Assembly (NCBI GenBank): GCA_963741525.1
Contig: CAVUIW010000027.1
Location: 558,001-622,000, forward strand
Direction: 5' to 3'
DNA: 64,000 bases
Source: JANNSX01 sp963741525
Lineage (GTDB): Bacteria > Pseudomonadota > Alphaproteobacteria > Rhizobiales > Hyphomicrobiaceae
Shown here: piece by piece, positions 1-8,825 of the stretch
Numbering within the stretch: position 1 is the stretch's first letter
How the letters are laid out: each line of letters opens with the position of its first letter
Translations under genes and position numbers: made by a program
Notes under the pieces: generated by a model
Told to the model about the DNA's origin: nothing
Databases searched by the model: none
The model's input: only the letters and a program-made list of their open reading frames with translations

Positions 1-944
1 GCGGCGTGCGGGTCGAGCAACTCCCAACCGTCTACCGGACCATTGCGCTTCCCGATGATCGCCGTCTCGATTATCTCGAGAACGGCGATCCTGACGGGCG
101 GCCATTCCTCTGGCTAGCGAGCGACTACGGCTTCAACCGCCTGCAGGCCACCGCGGAGGCCGAGCTGACGCGCCGGGGCCTCCGGATGATCGTGCCGGTG
201 CGGGCGGGCTACGGGCGCAGCTCTCCCCCACCGCCCGGCGACCCGTCTTCGATCGCGGCTGGCGACAATCTCCACTTGCAGCGCCTGCTCCGCCTGCCGC
301 CCTTGCCGATCGTCAGCATCTGCGACGATTTCCGCATCGCCGTCGAGATGAGTTGCCGGGAGCCGGGCCTCGTCACGCATATCGTCGGCTGCGGCGCGAG
401 CTTCCCTGTGACGCGGCCCGAGCATTACGAACGTATGCCGCCCTGGCACCGCTTCATCCGCGGCAATGCCCGCTTCGCGCCGCTCGTGCTGCCCTTCATC
501 GTCAGGGCCGGCTTCATGCTGGCCCGGCAAGTCGGACGGCAGGGCTTCATCCAGCGCACGCATTCGGGATCGGCGGCCGATCAGGAAGCGATGCGCGATC
601 CCGAGATCATGCAGGCCATCATGCTCGGCACCGAGACGACGCTTTCGGATACTTTCACGGCGCATGCCGCGCTGACGGCCGAGGCCATCGCCTTCCAGAA
701 CGACTGGTCGGCGCGGCTCAAGACCAACCAGGCGCCGATCACGCTCCTGATGGGCAAGCAGGACCCGGATGTCCCCTTCGAGACGCTCCGGGAATACGCC
801 GAGCTTTATCCCGGCATGAAGCTCTATCTCTATCCCGACGAAGGCCATTTCGCCTTCTTCCGGCGCTGGCGCGAGCTCATCCGGATCATCGACGAGGCCG
901 TGCCGTCGGCCCGCTCGGCCCGGCCGGCACTAGAGCCCGCCTGA
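1..944 (+). CDS. alpha/beta hydrolase-fold protein, 5' end outside the window
   Basis: This is the C-terminal 312 or more residues of an alpha/beta hydrolase-fold protein. The reading frame is open to the first base; the GTG at position 6 is only the first possible start, so the gene probably begins upstream. The fold shows as a strand/turn region (WLASDYGF), an arginine-rich turn (PVRAGYGRSS), a late acid segment (GKQDPDVPFE) and a catalytic-type histidine (DEGHFAFF). The usual nucleophile elbow G-x-S-x-G is not visible; the corresponding place reads SICDDFRIA. Similar hydrolase domains occur alone or behind LuxR/cyclase regulators. The substrate is unknown. It converges on the SDR gene directly downstream with no gap. 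Confidence 0.7.
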   Translation, partial: GVRVEQLPTVYRTIALPDDRRLDYLENGDPDGRPFLWLASDYGFNRLQATAEAELTRRGLRMIVPVRAGYGRSSPPPPGDPSSIAAGDNLHLQRLLRLPPLPIVSICDDFRIAVEMSCREPGLVTHIVGCGASFPVTRPEHYERMPPWHRFIRGNARFAPLVLPFIVRAGFMLARQVGRQGFIQRTHSGSAADQEAMRDPEIMQAIMLGTETTLSDTFTAHAALTAEAIAFQNDWSARLKTNQAPITLLMGKQDPDVPFETLREYAELYPGMKLYLYPDEGHFAFFRRWRELIRIIDEAVPSARSARPALEPA

Positions 945-1979
945 TCAACGCGCGCGGATGAGGCCGAGCGTCACCAGGCTTTGAATGGCGCTCGCCGCCG
1001 CGTCGTCGGCCGAACGGAACTTCATTCCCAAGAGACGCCGCGCTTTGTCGTTCCTCGTGCGGCGCACAATCCCGAGGTCCGGCAGGACAGGCTTCAGACG
1101 CGTGTCGAGGCGGCTATAGGCCCGCACAAAGCCATCGTGCATGACGAATTGCGGCAGCCGCCAGCCCAGATGCGGGCATTCGCGTTTGAGGATCTGCGCG
1201 AGATCCATCATCGACAAGTAGCCCTCGGCGGCGATGAAGCGCTCGCCGCCCGCCCCTGGCGCCGTCAGGGCCAGGGCATGCGCGTCCGCCACATCCCGCA
1301 CATCGACGATCGGATAGCCGACGCCCGGCACCGCCGGATAGGCACCGGCCGCCATGGTCTTGAAAATCTGATGCGAGGAAGAGAGATCGACGTCGAGGGC
1401 GGGGCCCAGCACCAGACCCGGATTGATGACCGCGAGCGAGGACTTGCGGCCGAGCCCCTCGACGAAGTCCCAGGCGGCGCGCTCGGCGAGCGTCTTCGAG
1501 ACGCCATAGGCGCTCACATCCTTGCGTGCCGGTTCGGTCCAGTCGCTTTCGTCGTAGATGCGCGAAGGGGTGTCTGCCGAAGGATAGATCACGGCAATGG
1601 TCGAGGAGGTCAGCACCACGCGTTCGATGCCAGCGGTGTCTGCCGCCCGGAGCACGCGCAGCGTCCCCTCCTTGGCCGGGCGGATGAGTTCCTGCGGGTC
1701 GCGTGGCGGCTTCAGCGGAAAGGGCGAGGCAACATGCATCAGATACCGGCACCCCCGGAGCGCCGTGGCCCAGCCGGCATCGACCAGGAGATCGGCCTCG
1801 ACGAGCTCGAGCGCCTTTGGATCGGCGCCTGTCGCGCGGATGGCGGCGTGCACGGCCTCCGTTCGCCCAAGCGAGCGGACCGTGCCACGCACCTCGTAGC
1901 CGGCCTGCAAAGCCGTACCGATGCACCACTTGGCGATGAAGCCCGAGGCGCCGGTGACGAGCACCTTACCCTTGCTCAT
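945..1979 (-). CDS. NAD(P)-dependent extended SDR (dihydroflavonol reductase-like)
   Basis: This 344-residue extended short-chain dehydrogenase is of the NAD-dependent epimerase/dihydroflavonol-4-reductase type. The N-terminal Rossmann motif VTGASGFIAKW binds NAD(P). The later catalytic motif YGVSK supplies Tyr and Lys, preceded by a Ser-rich strand (VVLTSSTIAV). Such enzymes reduce or oxidise ketone or aldehyde groups of small molecules; the substrate cannot be told here. I chose the ATG at 1979 because AAGGGA lies just upstream; an in-frame start 39 bases further upstream would add 13 unconserved residues. It is divergent from the ycaQ-like gene, which begins about 95 bases away. Confidence 0.85.
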   Translation of the reverse strand: MSKGKVLVTGASGFIAKWCIGTALQAGYEVRGTVRSLGRTEAVHAAIRATGADPKALELVEADLLVDAGWATALRGCRYLMHVASPFPLKPPRDPQELIRPAKEGTLRVLRAADTAGIERVVLTSSTIAVIYPSADTPSRIYDESDWTEPARKDVSAYGVSKTLAERAAWDFVEGLGRKSSLAVINPGLVLGPALDVDLSSSHQIFKTMAAGAYPAVPGVGYPIVDVRDVADAHALALTAPGAGGERFIAAEGYLSMMDLAQILKRECPHLGWRLPQFVMHDGFVRAYSRLDTRLKPVLPDLGIVRRTRNDKARRLLGMKFRSADDAAASAIQSLVTLGLIRAR

Positions 1980-2074
1980 GGCGTTTTCCCTTGGATTTTC
2001 GTGCGTGTCCAATGACATGCGCTGATCCGATGGCCTATGCTGAGCGGCACGCCATCACCCACCCGCCGGTCGTT

Positions 2075-3304
2075 ATGCCCAGAACCGACACGCTGTCCAT
2101 AGCCGAGGCCCGCCGCATCGCGCTGGCCCATCAGGGCTTGGCGGCCGCGCGCCCGGCAAAGGCTGTCACCTCCGGCGCGCTGAATGCGATGTTCGACAAG
2201 CTGTCACTGCTGCAGATCGATTCCGTCAACGTTCTCGTCCGCTCGCATTATCTGCCCTTGTTCTCGCGGCTCGGCGACTATGCGCCGGAGGACCTGGATA
2301 GCCTAACCGCCGGCAAGCGCCGCAAGACCTTCGAGTATTGGGGGCACGAGGCTTCCCTCATGCCGGTCGAGCTGCAACCGCTGTTCCGCTGGCGCATGGA
2401 GGATGCCCGCAAGGGCGAGGCGACCTACTCGGGGCTCTACCGTTTCGCCTGCGCGAAGCAAGATTACATCCGCCGCGTCAAGGACGAGATCCGCGATCGC
2501 GGCCCGATGGGCGCTGGTGCCCTTTCCGAGGCTGGCAAGGGGTCGGGTGGCTGGTGGGGCTGGAGCGACGGCAAGCACGCCGTCGAGTGGCTGTTCTGGA
2601 CGGGCGATCTCACCACCCACGAGCGGCGCAAGTTCGAACGCATCTACGACCTGACCGAGCGCACGCTGCCCTCGCGGGTCGCCAACGCGCCGACGCCAAC
2701 GCGCGAGGAGGCACAGCGGCAATTGCTGCGGCTTTCGCTCAAGGCCCTGGGGGTCGCGACCGAGCGCGATCTGCGCGACTACTTTCGCTTGGGCGTCGCC
2801 GATACGCGCGCGCGCCTCGCCGATCTCGTGGAAGCGGGAGAAGCGCGGCCGGTCAAAGTCGAGGGTTGGAAGGACACGGCTTATCTTACCCCGGGAATCT
2901 CGATGCCGAGATCGACGACGGCCACGGCGCTGCTCACCCCCTTCGATTCCCTCATCTTCGATCGCCAGCGCACCGAGCGCCTGTTCGATTTCCGCTATCG
3001 CATCGAACTCTACACGCCCGGCCCGAAGCGCACCTACGGCTACTATGTGCTGCCCTTTCTGATGGGCGACCGGCTGGTGGCCCGCGTCGATTTGAAGTCC
3101 GACCGGGCCAAGGGCCGGCTGCTGGCGTCGGGCGCTTTCGCGGAACCAAATACGAATGCAGGCGAAGTTGCCGACGCATTGGCCGCGGAGCTGAGGTTGC
3201 TCGCCCGCTGGCTCGGTCTCGACCGGGTCGTCGTCGGCCGCCGCGGCGACTTGGTGGGGCCGCTCCGCCAGGCTCTCGCCCGATCCGGTGGCTCGGCGCT
3301 ATAA
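2075..3304 (+). CDS. YcaQ/AlkX-type DNA glycosylase (winged-helix, HTH_42)
   Basis: This 409-residue protein is of the YcaQ/AlkX family, whose E. coli member unhooks interstrand DNA crosslinks and removes N7-alkylated bases. It shows the family Gln-X-Asp catalytic motif as QID at about residues 47-49, inside LSLLQIDSVNVL, followed by the conserved RSHYLPLFSRLG and YWGHEASLMP segments. The C-terminal part (PFDSLIFDR, RTERLFDF, YYVLPFL) is also typical. The ATG at 2075 is preferred because homology begins there (TLSIAEARRIAL); upstream in-frame starts overlap the promoter of the divergent SDR. The role in DNA repair is inferred from family membership. Confidence 0.85.
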   Translation: MPRTDTLSIAEARRIALAHQGLAAARPAKAVTSGALNAMFDKLSLLQIDSVNVLVRSHYLPLFSRLGDYAPEDLDSLTAGKRRKTFEYWGHEASLMPVELQPLFRWRMEDARKGEATYSGLYRFACAKQDYIRRVKDEIRDRGPMGAGALSEAGKGSGGWWGWSDGKHAVEWLFWTGDLTTHERRKFERIYDLTERTLPSRVANAPTPTREEAQRQLLRLSLKALGVATERDLRDYFRLGVADTRARLADLVEAGEARPVKVEGWKDTAYLTPGISMPRSTTATALLTPFDSLIFDRQRTERLFDFRYRIELYTPGPKRTYGYYVLPFLMGDRLVARVDLKSDRAKGRLLASGAFAEPNTNAGEVADALAAELRLLARWLGLDRVVVGRRGDLVGPLRQALARSGGSAL

Positions 3305-3331
3305 GCGAACATCGACTGGAGGAAACAGCAG

Positions 3332-3820
3332 ATGGCAAAGACCACAAAACCCGCAAAGAAACCCGAGAGCATGCTGACGGCAGCCGACAAGAAGTTCCTC
3401 AAGCTCGCCTGCGCCGAGGCCAAGGCCGGCTACGAGGAAGGCGGCTGTCCGATCGGCAGCGTCATCGCCCAGGGCAACAAGCTCATCTCCAAGGGCCGCA
3501 ATCAACGCGTGCAGGGCGGCGACCCGATCGCCCATGGTGAGATGGACGCGCTGCGCAAGGCGGGCCGGCAGAAGAGCTACAAGAAGATGACGCTCTACAC
3601 CTCGCTCTCGCCTTGCATGATGTGCTCCGGCACGATCGTGCAATTCGGCTTCCCACGCGTCGTCATCGCGGATGTGACGAATTTCGGTGGCAACGAAGAC
3701 TTCCTGCGCGCGCGCGGCGTCGGGGTTATCGTGGCCGAGGACAAGGGCGCGGTGACCCTCATGAAGCGCTTCATCAAAGAGCGGCCCGATCTGTGGAACG
3801 AGGATATCGCGGAGGACTGA
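3332..3820 (+). CDS. cytosine deaminase of the yeast Fcy1 type (zinc nucleoside deaminase family)
   Basis: This 162-residue cytidine-deaminase-superfamily protein carries zinc site H68-G-E70 (HGEMDALRK) and P94-C95-M-M-C98 (SPCMMCSGTI). The C-terminal region (MKRFIKERPDLWNEDIAED) closely resembles the end of yeast cytosine deaminase Fcy1 rather than the tRNA deaminase TadA, so conversion of cytosine to uracil is the most likely reaction. The next plus-strand gene is upp, which would turn the uracil into UMP; this context strengthens the assignment. GGAGGAAACAGC precedes the ATG at a suitable distance. It starts 28 bases after the glycosylase gene. A different deaminase substrate (guanine, creatinine-like) cannot be excluded. 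Confidence 0.8.
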   Translation: MAKTTKPAKKPESMLTAADKKFLKLACAEAKAGYEEGGCPIGSVIAQGNKLISKGRNQRVQGGDPIAHGEMDALRKAGRQKSYKKMTLYTSLSPCMMCSGTIVQFGFPRVVIADVTNFGGNEDFLRARGVGVIVAEDKGAVTLMKRFIKERPDLWNEDIAED

Positions 3821-3830
3821 TGTTTTCTTG

Positions 3831-3878
3831 GCGCACATTCATTCGGCGAACCGGGGTCCACTTCGCCTGAATGTGCGC
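3831..3878. repeat. palindromic intergenic repeat, copy 1
   Basis: A 48-base inverted repeat has outer arms GCGCACATTC / GAATGTGCGC and inner arms GGCGAA / TTCGCC around CCGGGGTCCAC. It belongs to the same family as the elements at 22680-22726 and 31513-31559. The outer stem differs from those copies at two positions, and both arms changed together so pairing is preserved. It lies between the deaminase and upp genes, which read in the same direction. Confidence 0.85.
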
Positions 3879-3964
3879 TGTTTGCCGCGCACCGGGCGGG
3901 TAGCCCCGGGCTCGCACCTGCTCTATGAAGGCCACGCAATCCGCATTGCATGAGAGGGCACACC

Positions 3965-4609
3965 ATGGCCAAGCCGCACTACACCAATGTGACGGTCGTC
4001 GACCATCCTCTCGTCGTGCACAAGCTGTCGCTGATGCGGGACAAGACGACGCCGTCGGCCGTGTTCCGCCAGCTGCTCCGCGAGATCAGCCTGCTCTTGG
4101 GATACGAGGTGTTGCGCGACCTGCCGATCGAGCAGCGCCGCATCGAGACGCCGCTCTGCCCGATGGACGCGCCGTTCCTCAAGGGCAAGAAGCTGGTCTT
4201 CGTGCCGATCCTGCGGGCTGGCATGGGACTGCTCGACGGGCTCCTGGACCTGGTGCCGTCGGCCCGCGTCGGCCATATCGGCCTTTATCGCGATCCCGTA
4301 ACGCTGCAACCGATCGAGTACTATTTCAAAGTGCCGGAGGACATCACCGAGCGCCTCGTGGTGCTCGTCGATCCGATGCTGGCGACCGGCAACTCGGTAT
4401 CGGCGGCCATTGCGCGCCTCAAACAGCGCGGCGTGAAGGATATCAAGCTCGTTTGCTTGTTGTCCGCGCCCGAGGGCATCGCGGCGCTCGGCAAAGCGCA
4501 CCCGGACGTCATGGTCTATACCGCCGCCATCGACAGCCACCTCAATGACCACGGCTACATCGTGCCGGGCTTAGGCGATGCGGGTGATCGAATGTACGGG
4601 ACGAAGTAG
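3965..4609 (+). CDS. upp: uracil phosphoribosyltransferase
   Basis: Upp joins uracil and PRPP to give UMP in pyrimidine salvage. The 214-residue product shows the family landmarks: KLSLMRDKTTP near the N-terminus, PILRAGMGL at about 81-89, the PRPP-binding loop VDPMLATGNS at about 135-144, and the C-terminal uracil-binding segment YIVPGLGDAGDRMYGT. The start is the ATG at 3965, after GAGAGGGCAC; an ATG 15 bases upstream lacks support. The preceding gene is a cytosine deaminase, so the two would form a cytosine to uracil to UMP route. The 144-base gap between them contains a palindromic repeat, so co-transcription is possible but not certain. Confidence 0.95.
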   Translation: MAKPHYTNVTVVDHPLVVHKLSLMRDKTTPSAVFRQLLREISLLLGYEVLRDLPIEQRRIETPLCPMDAPFLKGKKLVFVPILRAGMGLLDGLLDLVPSARVGHIGLYRDPVTLQPIEYYFKVPEDITERLVVLVDPMLATGNSVSAAIARLKQRGVKDIKLVCLLSAPEGIAALGKAHPDVMVYTAAIDSHLNDHGYIVPGLGDAGDRMYGTK

Positions 4610-4621
4610 CACCATTCGCCA

Positions 4622-5761
4622 CTAACGCGGATGCCACCACTTTCCGGCGATGACGGTGCCTTTGGAGCGGATGCGCTTGGCACCTTCCATGTGCTCGCCG
4701 TCGACATCGACATAGTCGAAGCGCCCCGCCTCGAGGCTGAGCAGCGTCGCATCGCCAACTGCGCCCGTCTTGAACGTTCCGAGCTCCGGCCGCCGCAGCG
4801 CCATCGCCGCATTGACGGTAGAACGCCGGATCACCTCCGGGAGCGGCACGCCCAGACACAGGAATTTCGACAGCGTCGTCACCTGGTCGAAAGCCGGACC
4901 GTCGATGCACAGAAGGTGGATGTCGGAGGAGATGGTATCCGGCAGGAAGCCGTTGGCCAGCATGGCGCGCGCGGTCTTGAATGAGAAGGACCCCATGCCG
5001 TGGCCGATGTCGAAGAGAACGCCGCGCTGGCGGGCCTCGACGACCTCGGGCCAGATCGCCCCTTGCGCCTTGACCGGCGCATTCGGAAACGGGCGGAAGG
5101 CGTGGGTGAGAACATCGCCCGGCCGGAGCATCGAGACCACCTCGCGATACGTCGGCGGCGCTTCTCCGACATGCGCCATCAGCGGCAGTCCGGTCGCCTC
5201 CGCCACCTCGAGCGCGATTTTCAGGGGCGCGATGCCCTGGTCGCCCGAGGCGTGCCGGCAGACGCGGATCTTGATCCCGACAATGACGTCCTTGTTGGCT
5301 TCGGCGACTTCGACCGCCATTTTCGGGTCGAGCAGATCGATATTGGCGCTCTCCCCCACCATGACATTGCGATGGAAGCCCCAGATGCCAGCGTGGCTCA
5401 CATGCAGATAGGCCAGGATGCGAACCTGGCTCGGCTCGATGACGTGGCGGCGGAACCCGGCGAAATTTCCCGGTCCCGCCGAGCCCGTATCGACCGCCGT
5501 CGTCACACCGCTCGTCCGGCAGAACTCCTCGGCATCGATCGAGAGCGAGGAGCCGCCCCAATAGACATGCGTGTGAAGGTCGATCAGCCCGGGCGAGACG
5601 ATGAGCCCCGAGACGTCGCGGACCTCAGCACCCTTGGCGTCGAGCTTGCCACCGACAGCGGCGACGCGGCCATCCCTAAACGCGACATCGCAGACCCGGT
5701 CGATCTCCTGCGAGGGATCGACGACATGGCCATCTTTGAGGATGAGATCGTAGGACGCCAT
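4622..5761 (-). CDS. metal-dependent amidohydrolase (dihydroorotase-like superfamily)
   Basis: This 379-residue amidohydrolase of the TIM-barrel metal-dependent superfamily resembles the poorly defined deacetylase/dihydroorotase-like group (EF_0837 type). The metal motif HTH lies at about residues 63-65 (GLIDLHTHVYWGG). A probable bridging lysine is in VIVGIKIRV, further histidines are in MAHVGEAPP and LTHAFRP, and a late aspartate is in SSDIHLLC. It converges on upp with only 12 bases between the stops. A link with pyrimidine salvage is attractive but unproven, because the group also contains amide and N-acetyl hydrolases. The ATG at 5761 (MASYDLILKDG) is chosen from homology; its ribosome-binding site is inside a hairpin (5763-5787). 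Confidence 0.8.
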   Translation of the reverse strand: MASYDLILKDGHVVDPSQEIDRVCDVAFRDGRVAAVGGKLDAKGAEVRDVSGLIVSPGLIDLHTHVYWGGSSLSIDAEEFCRTSGVTTAVDTGSAGPGNFAGFRRHVIEPSQVRILAYLHVSHAGIWGFHRNVMVGESANIDLLDPKMAVEVAEANKDVIVGIKIRVCRHASGDQGIAPLKIALEVAEATGLPLMAHVGEAPPTYREVVSMLRPGDVLTHAFRPFPNAPVKAQGAIWPEVVEARQRGVLFDIGHGMGSFSFKTARAMLANGFLPDTISSDIHLLCIDGPAFDQVTTLSKFLCLGVPLPEVIRRSTVNAAMALRRPELGTFKTGAVGDATLLSLEAGRFDYVDVDGEHMEGAKRIRSKGTVIAGKWWHPR

Positions 5762-5762
5762 T

Positions 5763-5787
5763 GCCGCTCCAACAGTGCTGGAGCGGC
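5763..5787 (-). promoter_or_regulatory. hairpin sequestering the ribosome-binding site of the amidohydrolase gene
   Basis: A perfect 9-base inverted repeat (GCCGCTCCA / TGGAGCGGC, 7-base loop) ends one base before the ATG at 5761 on the minus strand. The only good Shine-Dalgarno sequence, GGAG, lies in the 3' arm. In mRNA this would hide the ribosome-binding site. Translational control, for example by temperature, a protein or a ligand, is an inference. Confidence 0.55.
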
Positions 5788-5858
5788 AGGCAATCACATT
5801 CGAGACACGGCGACAATGGGCAGCGGCGGTTTGAGTTTGCCGCCGTACGCAGTCAAAC

Positions 5859-8825
5859 TCAGCCGGTGGCCGGACGGGCGGGCGCCATCAACTCGCCGTT
5901 GAGATCGTGGCAGGCCTCCTCGAAACGCTGCTCGACCTCGGTGACGAGGCGGCGGAGATCCTCGGTCTTCTTCTCGTTCGCGGTCCGCTCGAGCGCTCCG
6001 CAGGCCGTCGCGAGTGCCTTGGCGCCGACATTGGCGCTGGCGGATTTGAGGCTATGCGCCGCCATGGTGAGCGCAATCATGTCGTCGGCCTCGAGAGCGC
6101 CGCGCAATGTCCGGACTGTCTCCGTCGAATGATCGAGATAGGTGCGAATGAGCCGCTCGAGCAGTCCCGGACGTGCAATCCTGAGGCTTGTCAGCAGCTC
6201 GCCGTCGAGTGATCCGTGGCCGAGCCGGCCGGTGACCAGCGCATCGGCTTTCGTGCCGGCGGGTTCCACGCTTTTGGCCGGACCGGACTTGGCGCACCAG
6301 CGCGCCAGCACGGCGGCGAGCTGACGCTCCGAGAACGGCTTGCTGAGGTAATCATCCATGCCGGCATCGAGGCAACGCTGCCGGTCTTCGGCATAGGCGT
6401 GCGCCGTCATGGCGATGATCGGCATGCGCGCCAGACCCTGTACTTCCTCACGCTCACGAATGAGACGCGTCGCGGCTAGGCCGTCGAGATCGGGCATCTG
6501 GCAATCCATCAGCACCGCATCGAAGCCTTGCGTTGCGCAGGCCGAGACGGCGTCGCGGCCATTCTTGACGATGTGGACATCACTGCCTATGGCGGTCAGG
6601 AATTCGTATGCCACCTCGATATTGACGGGATTGTCCTCGGCCAGCAGCACGCGCGCGTTGATCACCGGCCGGCCGGGTGTCTGCACCTCCGGCTCGTCGG
6701 CCGGCAACTCCGGTGCAATCGCGCGGGCAACCGTCGAGATGAGCTCGCCCTCGTTGACCGGCTTCGTCAGCAGGGCGTGCCCCCCGAGCCTGCGCACTTC
6801 GTTGATGTCGCCCGCCCAGGACATCGACGTCACAAGGATGCTCTTCAATGCCGAAAGCTCGGGATTGGCGGCAATCGCCTGCAGCAGCTCGAGACCGGAC
6901 TGATCCGGCATGATGACGTCGAGCAGCGCCGCATCGAAGGGCGAGCCGCTCCTTGCCGCGGCACTGAGCGCGGAGAGCGCTTCGCCTGCTCCCTGGACCG
7001 CAACCACGTCCGCGCCCGCCGCGTCGAGGTAGTGACAGAGAATCTCGCGGTTCGTCTCCCGATCATCGACGACCAGCACGCGGCAATCCTTCAGCTGACC
7101 CTCCGCAATGCGCCGCATGGCCTTGCGCTCATCACCCCGATCGAGCCCGATCTCGAAGCTGATGGTGGTACCGTCACCGATGGTAGAATCAATGGCGACC
7201 TCTCCGCCCATCAACTGGACGAGGTGACGCGTGATCGACAGCCCGAGTCCCGTGCCACCGTAGCGCCGGCTGATCGAGGAATCCGCCTGCACGAACGGCC
7301 GGCAGAGCGTGTCCTTGATCTCGGCGTCGATGCCCATGCCGGTATCGCGCACTTCGAAGCGGATTAGCTGAGTGCCCCCGCTCGTGCCGGAGCCTGTCAG
7401 CTTGATACAGACCTCTCCCTTGGCCGTGAATTTCACGGCGTTGCCGATGAGGTTGACGAAGATCTGGCGGAGCCGTGCTCGATCACCCCAGACGACCAGC
7501 GGCAAACCGTGCTCGACGAAGAGAGAGATGCCGAGCCCCTTGCGCGTCGCCTCGTCGTTGAAAAGATCGACGGCGCCCTCGACGCAGTGCCGCAGATCGA
7601 ACTCGTGCCGGTCGATCTCGAGCTTGCCCGCCTCGATGCGTGATAGATCCAGAATGTCGTTGATGACGGTCAGGAGATTGCGCGCCGACTGGCTGATGGT
7701 GGTCGTCAGGCGATGCTGGCGATCGTTCAGCGGCGTCCTGAGCAGAAGGTCGGTCATGCCGAAGATGCCGTTCATCGGCGTGCGGATCTCGTGACTCATA
7801 TTGGCGAGGAACTGCGACTTGGCTTTGGTTGCGTCGTCGGCGAACGTCTTGGCTCTCGCGAGGTCGGCGGTCCGCGTTTCAATTCGTGTCTCGAGCTCGG
7901 CATTGAGTTTGAGCAGGTCTTTCTCGGCACGATCGCGATGACCTTGCGACTTCTCCAAGCGCGTCGCCATCGACGAGAACGCGGAAGCGAGCCCCCCGAT
8001 CTCGTCGGCCGACGTATCGAGCAACACATTCGTGAAGCGCCCCTCGGCGATCAGATCGGCCGCGCCTTTGAGCTGCCTGATCCGCCCGACAATGGACCTC
8101 ATGTACACGAGGCTGGCCACCGCCATCATGGCCAGCGTCAATAAGACGATGCCGAACGCGACCTTGCTCGACCAGCCGATCGCCGCACTCAACGCGGCTT
8201 GACGCTCCCGAAGGTTTTCCTGATGCTGCTCGATTGCGTCCGACAGGCCCGAGAGCAGCTTTGTTTCAACCTCCTCGAACTCCTCCTTGCTTTCCACCAT
8301 GCCAGCAGGCGGAGTCATCGCGTTCATCAGCAATTCCATGCCATCGGCGATTTTCAGCAGCAAGTCGATATCGGCTCGAGTTTCACCTGGCACCGAGGCC
8401 TCATCCTGCTCCGAACGCTTGATCAGCAATAGATACTCGGCGTAGGCCGCCTCGATTGCCTGCCGTCCGCCACTAATGAGTTCCGTCTCGCGGTCGATCG
8501 CATCGCCAACCGCACCTTCCGTCTTCTCGTTTGGCTCGGAGTCAACCGCTGCCTCGGCCTTGTCTTCGCCGGCGTCGGCGTCGGCGGTCGGCTCGCCCGA
8601 TGCCGATGCGGCGTACAGGAACATTCTCTCATTGACCGACGAGACGATCCGCATGGTCGAGAAGCGCAGCTGGTGCAGCGCGTCGACGATCGGAAGGGTT
8701 TCATGCACGACCCGGCCATACTCGGCCTCGAGTACCGTCTCATTGTGCCGAGTATAGCCAGCGGCCAGACCCAGCGCGGTCAGAACAGCGAGGTTGCCCA
8801 GGAGTATTTTGCGTGTGAGCAGCAT
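5859..8825 (-). CDS. hybrid sensor histidine kinase with two receiver domains and Hpt (BarA-like layout)
   Basis: This 988-residue membrane hybrid kinase has, in order: a membrane segment near residues 8-25; a periplasmic sensor region of about 190 residues that includes a low-complexity acidic stretch (GEPTADADAGEDKAE); a second membrane segment (GIVLLTLAMMAVASLVYM); HAMP; coiled coil; HisKA with the phospho-acceptor histidine in NMSHEIRTPMNG; HATPase_c (IFVNLIGNAVKF, DTGMGID, GGTGLGLSI); REC1 (Asp in LLDVIMPD, Lys in LLTKPV); REC2 (LMDCQMPD, YLSKPF); and a C-terminal Hpt with AAHSLKSASANVGA. All catalytic residues appear present. Two stand-alone receiver proteins lie directly upstream and are plausible partners of the Hpt domain. 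The signal sensed is unknown. Confidence 0.93.
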   Translation of the reverse strand: MLLTRKILLGNLAVLTALGLAAGYTRHNETVLEAEYGRVVHETLPIVDALHQLRFSTMRIVSSVNERMFLYAASASGEPTADADAGEDKAEAAVDSEPNEKTEGAVGDAIDRETELISGGRQAIEAAYAEYLLLIKRSEQDEASVPGETRADIDLLLKIADGMELLMNAMTPPAGMVESKEEFEEVETKLLSGLSDAIEQHQENLRERQAALSAAIGWSSKVAFGIVLLTLAMMAVASLVYMRSIVGRIRQLKGAADLIAEGRFTNVLLDTSADEIGGLASAFSSMATRLEKSQGHRDRAEKDLLKLNAELETRIETRTADLARAKTFADDATKAKSQFLANMSHEIRTPMNGIFGMTDLLLRTPLNDRQHRLTTTISQSARNLLTVINDILDLSRIEAGKLEIDRHEFDLRHCVEGAVDLFNDEATRKGLGISLFVEHGLPLVVWGDRARLRQIFVNLIGNAVKFTAKGEVCIKLTGSGTSGGTQLIRFEVRDTGMGIDAEIKDTLCRPFVQADSSISRRYGGTGLGLSITRHLVQLMGGEVAIDSTIGDGTTISFEIGLDRGDERKAMRRIAEGQLKDCRVLVVDDRETNREILCHYLDAAGADVVAVQGAGEALSALSAAARSGSPFDAALLDVIMPDQSGLELLQAIAANPELSALKSILVTSMSWAGDINEVRRLGGHALLTKPVNEGELISTVARAIAPELPADEPEVQTPGRPVINARVLLAEDNPVNIEVAYEFLTAIGSDVHIVKNGRDAVSACATQGFDAVLMDCQMPDLDGLAATRLIREREEVQGLARMPIIAMTAHAYAEDRQRCLDAGMDDYLSKPFSERQLAAVLARWCAKSGPAKSVEPAGTKADALVTGRLGHGSLDGELLTSLRIARPGLLERLIRTYLDHSTETVRTLRGALEADDMIALTMAAHSLKSASANVGAKALATACGALERTANEKKTEDLRRLVTEVEQRFEEACHDLNGELMAPARPATG

